Assembly (NCBI GenBank): GCA_025526995.1
Contig: JAHLKG010000008.1
Coordinates: 682,001-746,000, forward strand
Direction: 5' to 3'
From: Powellomyces hirtus
Lineage: Eukaryota; Chytridiomycota; Chytridiomycetes; Spizellomycetales; Powellomycetaceae
Length of the DNA stretch: 64,000 bases
The position numbers and the translations under genes are program-made. The notes under the pieces are model-generated. The model saw only the letters and a program-made list of their open reading frames with translations, had not been told where the DNA came from and did no database searches. Positions 1 through 8,248 of this stretch are shown one piece after another. The first letter of the stretch is position 1. Each line of letters begins with the position of its first letter.

Positions 1-261
1 GGCAAGGGTAAAGCCCAGGCGAAGAAGAAGACTGCGGACAAGAAGTCTGCAGTGGAGGTGAAGAGGATGTGGGACATCCTGGAGCGGGAAGCTCCCTATA
101 ATGATGAGGAAGAGGAGGAGGAGGAGGGGGAAGCTGAGGAGTTGGAGGGATCACCGATCTCTCCAAGCCGACGCTCACCCTCAAGCGATGAGGATGATGG
201 AGGAGGGGCAGGTCCATCCTCCTGGGGGGGCATAGCTTCGGGTTCCGCAATTGCGGTGTAG
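1..261 (+). CDS. Antisense ORF of the left copia element (partial)
   Basis: Open from the window edge to a TAG at 259-261, on the strand opposite to the element's pol. It matches the C-terminal part of the ORF at 12916-13539 on the minus strand: a basic Lys-rich stretch, an EVKRMWDILEREAPYN block, a poly-Glu tract, then Ser/Asp/Gly-rich sequence ending in SGSAIAV. Compared with the right copy there is a 6-bp gap (two codons, Asp-Thr) in the basic stretch that keeps the frame, and other differences are substitutions. Frame conservation between two diverged copies suggests a real protein. Function unknown; the charged low-complexity composition would suit a nucleic-acid or chromatin binder, but that is a guess. 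The 5' part is outside the window. Confidence 0.6.
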   Translation, partial: GKGKAQAKKKTADKKSAVEVKRMWDILEREAPYNDEEEEEEEGEAEELEGSPISPSRRSPSSDEDDGGGAGPSSWGGIASGSAIAV

Positions 262-2082
262 ATGCCAGGGTAAGCCAGCGTTGTGAGTAATTCTCCTGAC
301 ATTCAGCGAGTAACACTTGAGCTCGGTGTGCTTCCGTAGACGCGCCCTCATTGCGTATTCTTTCATCAAATATATGAGTCCCATTCGTAATCTTCAGAAC
401 AGTGTCTCGATGTTTGACAGCTGGGAAAGGCTTCATAAAGATGTCTGCCAATTGATCTTCCGTATTGGTGTCGATGATTTCGATAATTTGCTTTGCGAAC
501 GAATCGCGTATAGCATGGTACCGAACGTCGATGTGTTTGGTGCGTTGGTTGATAGCATTAGACTGAATCAAGGCCCCGGCGCTCTGATTATCGACATGGA
601 GAGGGACCGGTCGAGATTTGAAATCCGGTTGAGGTCCCAAAACCTCCGCCAAGAGTTGGCGTAGCCATTTGGCTTTGTTGTGGCCGGTGCTGGCAGCTAT
701 GTACTCCGCTTAGGTCGTACTTTGGGCAGTACACTTCTGCTTGCTGCTTTTCCACAGAACAGGAAACCCATTGTAAAGGGCCAAGATACCCGTAGTGGAC
801 ATACGGTCGGTGATTCTCCTGCATAATCTGCATCCGTGAATACGCGTAGGCCACGCGGATCATTTCTTTCGGATGTAAACTTGAGGGCGTAGTTGCGGGT
901 ACCCTTCAAATAATTCGCTTAACATTGTTCCAGGCGGAGTTGGTAGGTGCGGCCACGTGGCGCGCAATGTAACCGACTGCTGTGGCGATATCCCATCGCC
1001 ATGTGATGGAGGCCCAAGTGAGGACCCCCACTGCTTCCTGATACATTTTGAGATTTGTGAATGGTGTCGAATCCTCCGGTTGTTGGTTACGCGCTGACAC
1101 GGCGTACGGGGTGGCAGTCGCTCATGCCGAATTGTTCAAGAGCGTCGTCGATGTATTTGACATTTGAGATTTTGAGGGTGCGAACAGGAGAGTCGAAGTC
1201 ATATTTGTAGACGAGACCAAGGTGACTGGTTACGCGACCTTGTTCCGTAAACTTGAACTTTGAATGTAGCTCCATTTTGCTGTTTGCCAGAATCTCCGGA
1301 TCCTTTGCTGCAATAAGCAGATCGTTGACGAAGACAAGAATAAGGACCAAGTTGTTGTTCGACGGAGGTGTACGGTTGTCTGTCGCATACTTGAAAAAGA
1401 TACACGGGCATACAGAAACCGTTTTGTAGCCGAGCTTTAACAGTGCAGTCTTCAAGGTCTCATACCAAAGAAGGGGTGATTGCTTCAGGCCGTAGAGAGC
1501 TTTCGGTAGCTTCAGGACCCAATCGCCTTTGGGGTGATCCGGATCTTCGAATCCCTCAAACTGCTCGATATAGATATCCTTGTCAATATCGCTGTTAAGG
1601 AAGGCGGTGACAGCGTCCATGCTATGGATGTCCAGTCCGTGCTGGACACAATACGCCAGGAAGAGGCGTAGCGCTGTGAATGGTAGCGTAGGTGAATATG
1701 TATCACCAAAATCGCGACCAGGTTGTTGAGAGAAGCCTTGAGCCACTGCTCTGGCTTTGAACTTGTTAAAGGTGCCATCGGGATTGACCTTTGTTCGAAA
1801 GACCCATGTTGTTCCGATCACGCGCTTGTTACGTGGGCGCTTGGTGAGCTCCCATGTGCCGTTGTCGACCAGGGATTGGTACTCAATGCGTGCAGCCTTG
1901 AGAAATTCCTCCTTTTGAGTGGTTTTCATCGCTTGCTTCCATATCATGGCGTCTTCGTTGATCGTTGCTTGAGTCCGCGCGTGGGCGGCGTATGCAGCGA
2001 TGGGGTCATTTCTTCGTGTGCCGACATCATACGCGGCTACTTGATTCTCCCAGTCATCCAATGCGGTAGTATCGAATAGTGA
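262..2082 (-). pseudogene. Copia RT-RNase H region, left copy, broken
   Basis: Reverse transcriptase is readable at about 2061-1087, with the opening block (QAMKT, TWVFRTK), the AVTAFLNSDI motif, KALYGLKQSP and the catalytic FVND, where the family has FVDD. The first catalytic Asp is therefore Asn (GAC to AAC), which should abolish polymerase activity. A deletion of roughly 11 bp near 1107, relative to the right copy, shifts the frame. RNase H continues in other frames to about 420 with TDADYAGE, a WKSSKQ-like block, an AEYIAAS-like block and RTKHIDVRYH. The stretch 587-793 (207 bp) is missing from the right copy, so this broken copy is the only record in the window of the complete RNase H domain. 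Confidence 0.88.
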
Positions 2083-2282
2083 AAGTTGGGACTCCCAAGT
2101 AGGTTCTTGATATCCCTCTCACTTAACCAAGTACTCTTTTGTGTGCACCTTACTGCGGCGCTCGTCGATGATCGCCTCCACGGCGTATTCGACGTCATCC
2201 TCCTGACTCTCCTCATCTAGAAGGTCAAGATGTGCTGGATCCTGCTGATATTTGGGTTCGAGTCCCAAGTCTTCTTTGGAGA
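2083..2282 (-). pseudogene. Copia chromodomain-like segment, left copy
   Basis: Reading continues in the frame that starts with the copia SRDV motif after the integrase stop. The segment runs through an acidic stretch into VEAIIDERR, a KEYLVK block and TWESQLSLF, which follow the chromodomain consensus. A TGA stands where the consensus has the Trp of KW. The right copy has the same TGA and the same upstream one-base frame loss, so both defects predate the divergence of the two copies or are tolerated by recoding. Confidence 0.6.
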
Positions 2283-5123
2283 TCACGTCTCGTGACACTT
2301 GTCAGTAACAGGATCCCATACCAGATACCCCTTGGTACCTGTGGGTTGAGCATAGCCTACCAAGTAAGCCTTCTTTGCTCGATTTCCCATTTCATCTTGT
2401 CCTTTTCTTGTTTGAACGGAATACGCCACGCAACCAATACGCCGAAGATGGGCGACATCAGGACGCCGACCAAACAGTATTTCATGCGGCGTCTTCTTGT
2501 TGATGCGGTTGTATGTAAGGGAATAGATGTAACCAGCCGCTACCAGTAGAGCAGGCCAGAATCTTCGAGGTAGTTTCGTATCCGCGAAGGTGGCGCGGAC
2601 CCTGTCCAGCGCCATGCGATGCCATCGTTCGGCAATCCCGTTTCGCTGACTCGAATAGGCTGCAGACTTTTGATGAGTGATACCATTTTTCAATAGGTAC
2701 TCTAGAACCTCGCCAAAGTATTCGGTGCCTCGATCCGTACGTAGAATCTTGATTTGTCGGTCAGTCTGTTTCTCAATCCAAGCCTTGTAGATGAGCAACT
2801 TTTCGAGTATGACTGCTGAATCCTTTGAAGGAATAGGGAAAACAGTCACGTATCTGGATGCGTGTTCAATGAACTCCAGCAAATAGCGTGATCCTTCATA
2901 ACCAGGGATACGAAATGGTCCCTGTAGGTCTGAATGAATCAGCTCACAGATCTCCCTGGCTTCCACATTACCAAGGGAGAATGGAAGACAAGCGGCTTTT
3001 CCTAGCACGCAGGCTTCACAATGTTTGAAGTCACTTAGATCCCCCACTACGGACCAACCGTCCGTAACCGAAGCGATCTTCTCCAGGACGTGTTTGCCAA
3101 CGTGTCCAAGACGAGCATGAGCGAGTGTAGGAGAGACTTCAACCGTGCATACTTCTGAATCTGACGACAGACTTTCAGACAGTAGCGTACCTTGCAGGTA
3201 ATATGCATTGTTGCGGCGTACGCCTTTGGCGATATCTTTGCCATCTCACATGAAAATGACGTCTCCATTCGATTTGAAGAGCACGTCAACGCCTTGATCG
3301 TTACATTTCGCTACCGATACGAGATCTCGTCGTAATCCTGGCACATGCAGGATTCCGCCCAACTCGAGCGGATTCGGATAGTCGTTAACTTCTACTCGTA
3401 CCGTACCTCGAACTGTAGAGGGTAGTGATGTTTTGTCAGCAAGCGTAACAGCTCTGACATCACTATACACGGTTGAGTGATCCAAGGTCTCTTTGTGAGG
3501 TGTCATGTGGTCCGTAGCGCCAGAGTCGATGAGGGCTTCATACAGTTGTTCTTGGCGGACCCAGACATGTAATGCTTCCACAGCATTTGTGCTAACAGCA
3601 CCATCAGACGACTCCTTCATCTTGTTCTTCTCCAACTCGGATTTGAACTTCTTTAACACTTGACACTCCTGTGTCCGGTGTTTAGGGTCTCCACAGGTCC
3701 AACAACCCGACTTGTGTGGTTGGCCTTTGTTTGATGGAGTGGATTCCTTGTCCTTCTTGCCGGTCGTTGACTTCTCCCCGTGGGTCTTGCCACCCTTTTG
3801 TTTCTTAGAGGCGTCAGTGTATGCGGCACCTGGTCGCGTATCCGTTGCGGTCCCGCTAGGTTTCTTAGCCATGTTGGCAGCGATCCTGGATGTGGCGGCC
3901 TGTAAACTGCTCAAATCAGTTATGTTTTCTTCATTAGCCTGAACCAAGGCCGCAAGGTCTGGTGTTAGCGCGTTAATGAAGTAATCCTGAAGGACGTAAT
4001 CCGGTGTCTTCGGCAGAGAGAATGCCAGCATGTTAAACTGAGTGACGTACTCATCCATGCGGCCTTTGGGACGCAATTCCCGTAATTTCCGCAGCAAATC
4101 TCTTGTGTGGTTTTGTGGCGCGAAGCGCGCCAGAAGGGCGGACCTAAGACCGGTGTTGGTTCTGCCTGAATCAACGTCTTCAAAGTCATGCCACGTCATA
4201 ATTTTGTTCCTTTTACTTGGGGAGAGCGACTGCCACCAAGTGTATGCCCATCCTGTGAGTTTCGCAGCCACAAAATCTACGAGAAACTCGGGCGGAACCA
4301 TTTTGTACTTCACAACTGTCTCGATCTTGTCAATGAACGTTCGAAGTTTGACCATATTGGATTCTCCATTGTAGGACCCAATATCTTTCAGCGTTCCATC
4401 CACGAAAGCCTTCGCACCTCGACTGTTGACGATTTTGGTCGTCACGCTGTGTATGCTCGATGTCGGTGACGTAGGGCGGCGTTTGATTGGAGAAAGTTGG
4501 TATTCCTGTTGAGCTCCAATCTCCTGATTGTACTCTGTCCATGGTGCAGCGAACCCGTCGTTGCGAGTGGGTGATGGTGTGCGTATGCGCCGTTGCGCCG
4601 TACGTACCTGAGGGTTGATCGGGATGTTCACATCCTGATCCATGCGCCATTTCATTTGGAGCATTTCCGTTAGTTGGGCTAGAGAATTCTGAAGCCGATC
4701 TATCCTATCCATGTCCGCCCCACGCGGGCGGACATGCACGGTGTTTGCAGATTCCCCACCTGGGAATGCCGCTGGAGTACTGTAGTTGATCATTCTGTGA
4801 TCATCCGTACTGCTTGATAGGGGACGGGTTTCGACCTTGCCATCGCGTCGGTCGATGTTTCGGATACACCCTTCCAATATGTTGTCGCCCTCGTTGGCGT
4901 CGACACTCAAAGGCGTTGGTTCTGCCAGTGTATCATTACTGGCAGAGTTCCCTCCATTGCTTGGTGATGTCCATTCACCAGGCACTCGTGCACTTTTCTT
5001 AGCGGCACGATCTACAGCTCGTTGTAGCGTATTGGACCCTGGGGTCTGTTGACCCGCTAGGCGTCGTAGCATACTACGAGTGTACCGGAGGCTCGTTTCA
5101 TTGCCTACCATTTCAGGGCTCAT
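2283..5123 (-). pseudogene. Copia gag-protease-integrase, left copy, one stop
   Basis: One frame from the ATG at 5123 to the TGA at 2283-2285, broken only by an in-frame TGA at 3246-3248 where the right copy has CGA (a C-to-T change at a CpG). The order is gag, a CCHC knuckle (CWTCGDPKHRTQEC), the protease motif DSGATDHM, the GAG-pre-integrase HARLGH block, and the integrase core with HSDLQGPF, DRGTEYFG and NGIAERWH. The start codon lies inside the primer-binding site. Without readthrough the product would stop after gag and protease. The final TGA after CHET is shared with the right copy. Confidence 0.92.
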
Positions 5124-5127
5124 AACC
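5114..5127 (-). other. Primer-binding site, half initiator-tRNA-Met type (left copia)
   Basis: On the minus strand GGTTATGAGCCCTG follows the LTR immediately. It is the reverse complement of the anticodon arm of eukaryotic initiator tRNA-Met (CAGGGCUCAUAACC), the primer type known from Drosophila copia and yeast Ty5, where a tRNA cleaved in the anticodon stem is used. The ATG inside it is also the first codon of gag. Confidence 0.85.
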
Positions 5128-5388
5128 TGTTGGTCTGAGAGTATCTGGGTAGGTAGTTGAGGAAGCTTTCAGGGTAGTTGACTGAGCAAAACAACGAAGT
5201 AACTTAATCCCGCTCAATTGGAGAAAAAGAGAAAAGTCCCATCGATATATTAAGTATGTAAGGAAAACTACTTATATCGGAGTTAATCACGTGGTTTGCA
5301 CGTGATCGCGTGACTCATCGTAGTGGCGTAGCATACGCCCTGCGATGGCGCAGTTGTGACTTGATGACAGAGTCTGTACACGCTAACA
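5128..5388 (-). repeat. 5' LTR of left copia element
   Basis: 261 bp, TG...CA on the minus strand (TGTTAGCG ... ACCAACA). Collinear with the LTRs of the right copy but with about 20 extra bp and several substitutions. It keeps two CACGTG motifs and the TATAAG box. The adjoining gypsy sequence starts at 5389; GCGAT there may be one half of a target duplication whose partner is outside the window. Confidence 0.9.
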
Positions 5389-5555
5389 GCGATAGAGCAG
5401 GAAACTACGGTGCAACGAAGATGACCTGTGGGGACCTCGCAGTGTTCACCGAGGAGAAGACTACCTACCGGGAAGACACCGTACCGTTCATGGTCGCACC
5501 GCTCAGGGTCAATGTCATACTCGGCTTACCATTCATATTGGGATTGGACGTCTGA
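5389..5555 (+). pseudogene. Gypsy aspartic protease, C-terminal fragment
   Basis: Continues in frame from the copia junction and reads a retropepsin C-terminal half: the VPFMVAPLR strand, then VNVILGLPFI, matching the ILG-P motif at the end of Ty3/gypsy proteases. The catalytic DSG part and all of gag would lie left of the copia insertion, outside the window. It ends at a TGA (5553-5555), after which the same frame stays open into reverse transcriptase, so the stop is a point mutation or recoded, not a gene boundary. Confidence 0.8.
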
Positions 5556-6743
5556 GGGCTCTTCGACCAAGAGAGCTTCCCAATGATGACGTTCTACCAT
5601 GACGGCCAAACCCTCAGCCTTCGAGCCAAATCGACTAATCGCCATTGGGAAGCACCGTCCGCGTGCGTAGCCCGCCTGCTCTCCCCACGAGAGATACGGC
5701 CCCGCAGATTCCAGCCAGCGAAGCCAGCACTCAATGCAGAAGGAATCTACACGGCCAAGCAATGGAAACGATTGATGAAGAAGGGCGAGATCACTGGAGT
5801 CTTCGAGGTACACATTGTAGATGCAATTCCAGTCATAGAGGCTCAATTCGTACGGACGGTCGACGCCAAGAAAAGGGCAATCTTGGAGGAACGCCGCCAC
5901 ACCAACGCCGAAGCCAAGACGGCAGATCAAGAGGACCCGCTAGAGGCACTGCCGGCCGACCATCCACTCCGATCGACCTTAGAGAAATACGTCATGACGC
6001 TATTCACCGAACAGTCAGGCATGCCTCTGGACCAAGGCAAAGACAATTTCACCATTCGGCTCAAACCCGGCTCGAAGCCCGTGATGCAGCCACTCCGGCA
6101 TTTGAGCCCTGACGAATTGGACGAGCTCGGCCAGCAGATGCTGCGCTTAATGGACAAGGGTTGGATCTCACACTCTCGCAGCCCGTGGGGCGCGCCCGTC
6201 CTATTTGTCACAAAGAAGGACGGCGGCTTACGTTGCTGCATTGACTACCAGGCACTGAACAAGATGACCCACAAGGATGCCATGCCACTTCCGAACCTCT
6301 CAGAACTGCGCGACAGGCTTGTCAACATGCGGGTATTTACCGCGATTGACATCCGCGACGCGTATCACTGCATCATGATTCGACTGGAAGATAGGGAGAA
6401 AACAGCGTTCCGAACACGTTTTGGGCATTTTGAATACAATGTTCTACCTTTCGGCTTAACTAGTGCACCTGCTACATTCCAGCAACTAACCAACAAACTC
6501 TTGGGCAACAAGTACGACGCTTACGTGATCTCATACCTCGACAACATTCTCATATTCAGCACCGACATGAATTCGCACATTCAGCACGTCAACGAGATCC
6601 TCAAGACCCTGGCGGAACATTGCCTTCACGTCAAACCCAGCAAATGTCAATGGGCGGTTGACGAAGTCGAGTTCTGCGGCCACCGAGTCAGCAAGAATGG
6701 CCTGAGTATCGCCCCTTCCAAGGTGACCGCGGTTCGGGAATGA
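5556..6743 (+). pseudogene. Gypsy reverse transcriptase
   Basis: Same frame as the protease fragment. RT blocks are in order: DHPLR linker, IRLKPGSKPV, SPWGAPVLFV with the KKDGGLR block, FTAIDIRDAYHC, FGLTSAPATFQ, and the catalytic box YLDNILIFS, followed by CQWAVDEVEFCGH. The family has YLDD; the second Asp is Asn (GAC to AAC), so this copy should be polymerase-dead. The frame is stopped by a TGA at 6741-6743, exactly where the family has Trp in the WP motif before the thumb, and it reopens directly after. It belongs to the chromovirus whose chromodomain is at 13960-15051. Confidence 0.93.
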
Positions 6744-7772
6744 CCTCACCCGACCAACTCCCTGGAGCTCCTTAGCTTCATGGGCCTCGTCAACTATGTC
6801 AAGGAATACATCCCCGAGTATGCACAGATTGCCCTACCACTAACGAATCTGCAGTCCGGCAACCACCCATGGCAGTGGAGTGACAAGGAGGACCGAGCGT
6901 TCAATCGCTTAAAGGAATTATGCTCCTTGGCACCCACCCTAGTGTATTTCGACCCAGCGCTCGACACCTACTTGTTCACGGACGCATCGGGCTACGCCTA
7001 CGGCGGATGGCTGGCACAGCCGGCCAAAGGGGATTTCCCTTACCCTCACCCACTACCAACCACCAAATCGGGCTTAGCCAACCTTCCGCAACTTCGCCCG
7101 ATGACATACTACTCCCGCAAGATGCAACCCGCCGAGACTCGATACCCCGTGCATGAACAAGAACTGCTGGGATTAGTCAAATCCATACGCGCCAACCGCC
7201 ATTACCTCATCGGCCGTCCATTCCGCACGTTTGTTGACCACAAATCCCTGATCTACCTCCAGGAACAACCCCACCTGTCACGTCGCCAAGCAGGCTGGGT
7301 TGAGTTCCTCCAACAGTTCGATCTCTCAGTGGAATATCTCCCCGGCACATGGAATTCGATCGCCGACTTCCTCAGTCGCGACCCGACTTACGCTCCCAAG
7401 TGTGCGACCTGCCAAGCCAAGATCGACGTGGTCACCGCCATTGTGCAGACGGAGAAGCCCATCACGATGCACATGCCAACCGATGCAGACTGGACCCAAG
7501 CGCTCGCATCGGATGATTTTGGCCAAAACATCTTACTAACCATCAACAGTCCACCGGAGAACCTATCTGGCCATGCACGCCGATTCCGGACAGTGGACTC
7601 CCCTCCGCACTGCTTCTTGATGTACCATGACTGTTGGTATGTCCCCGACAGCTTGCAGGGGCCACTCCTTCAGATTCATCACGACTCCCTTTGCGAACGG
7701 TGGTCACTCCGGTGTCCAACGAACGCTCGCCAAACTTCTGGAGTCGTACTATTGGCCTCACATGGAGCGTGA
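6744..7772 (+). pseudogene. Gypsy RT thumb and RNase H
   Basis: In frame with the RT after the TGA. It reads the thumb block LLSFMGLVNYVKEYIP, then RNase H with TDASGYAYGG, YYSRKMQPAE, the VHEQELLGLVKS block and FVDHKSLIYL, ending in SIADFLSRD. Near 7700 the frame is lost by one base; the integrase zinc-binding domain continues in the next frame while this one ends at 7770-7772. Confidence 0.92.
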
Positions 7773-7994
7773 TGTGTACCAATATGTCAGCACTTGCCCT
7801 ACATGCCAACGCCACAAGCGCGCCGCACCGATCGGCTTCCTCCGCAGTTTACCAATCCCCGACGCTCGTTGGCAACAAATCGGCATGGATATATTCTTCC
7901 CCACGTCAGGCTCTAAGGGGGGGGAACCTCGGGTAGAGCCCGACGTGATGAAGAACCCTTCGCACCACACCGGCAAGAGACTGACCAAGACGGC
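7700..7994 (+). pseudogene. Gypsy integrase, N-terminal part, split by copia insertion
   Basis: Shifted one base relative to RNase H. It reads the HHCC zinc-binding domain (GGHSGVQRTLAKL, then CPTCQRHK) and the start of the catalytic core with WQQIGMDIFF, whose Asp is the first of the D,D-35-E triad. The reading is interrupted at 7995 by the copia LTR and resumes in the same frame at 13960-13965 once the element and one target duplicate are removed. The region 7917-7950 is G-rich and diverges from the usual core sequence. Confidence 0.9.
7990..7994 (+). repeat. Target site duplication, left (ACGGC)
   Basis: ACGGC directly precedes the copia 5' LTR and recurs at 13960-13964 directly after the 3' LTR. 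Five bp is the usual duplication length for Ty1/copia integrases. Confidence 0.95.
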
Positions 7995-8234
7995 TGTTAG
8001 CACGTACAGACTCTGTCATCGAGTCACAACTGCGCCATCGCAGGGCGTATCACGCGATCACGTGAGCCCACGTGATCAACTCCGATATAAGTAGTTTTCC
8101 TTCCATACTTAATATATCGGCGGGGACTTTTCTCTTTTTCTCCAACAGAGCGGGATTAAGTTACTTCGTTGTTCTGCTCAGTCAACTACCCTAAAGCTTC
8201 CTCAACTATCTACTCAGATACTCTCAGACCAACA
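7995..8234 (+). repeat. 5' LTR of right copia element
   Basis: 240 bp, TGTTAGCACG ... GACCAACA. It holds an inverted repeat of two CACGTG boxes (8056-8077) and a TATAAG box (8086-8091). The 3' LTR at 13721 is identical except for one base in the pyrimidine run after TAGTTTT. Confidence 0.97.
8056..8077. promoter_or_regulatory. Inverted CACGTG pair in copia LTR
   Basis: GATCACGTG, spacer AGCC, CACGTGATC: two E-boxes as a perfect 9-bp inverted repeat nine bases upstream of TATAAG (8086-8091). CACGTG is the classic site of bHLH factors. The arrangement recurs in the 3' LTR (about 13782-13803) and, less perfectly, in the left copy's LTR, so it is conserved within the family. A role in driving element transcription is inferred. 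Confidence 0.6.
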
Positions 8235-8248
8235 GGTTATGTGCCCTG
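8235..8248 (+). other. Primer-binding site, half initiator-tRNA-Met type (right copia)
   Basis: GGTTATGTGCCCTG abuts the 5' LTR. It matches the complement of the initiator tRNA-Met anticodon arm with one mismatch (T for A after ATG; the left copy matches fully). The ATG at 8239 is the gag start. Confidence 0.82.

Larger units (their letters stand above)
1..5388 (-). mobile_element. Ty1/copia retrotransposon, left copy, 3' end outside window
   Basis: Minus-strand copy of the same family as the element at 7995-13959. In sense order it has a 5' LTR (5128-5388), a primer site (5114-5127), gag-protease-integrase, a chromodomain-like stretch, RT and RNase H, then an antisense ORF at the window edge. 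It sits in the protease region of the gypsy element, which resumes at 5389. Its LTR is 261 bp and carries about 20 bp absent from the right copy, so the two are diverged insertions. The copy is dead: a CGA-to-TGA stop at 3246-3248, an Asp-to-Asn change in the RT catalytic pair (FVND for FVDD), and a short deletion near 1107 that shifts the frame at the end of RT. It keeps a central RNase H segment that the right copy has lost. The far LTR and target duplication cannot be seen. Confidence 0.93.

Noticed and set aside
5389..7772. Use of TGA as tryptophan in this genome
   Set aside because: Host gene models close without in-frame TGA, several end in TGA (for example histidine kinase, TIM10, SAP30), and the element TGAs fit point mutations. 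Transposon decay explains them.
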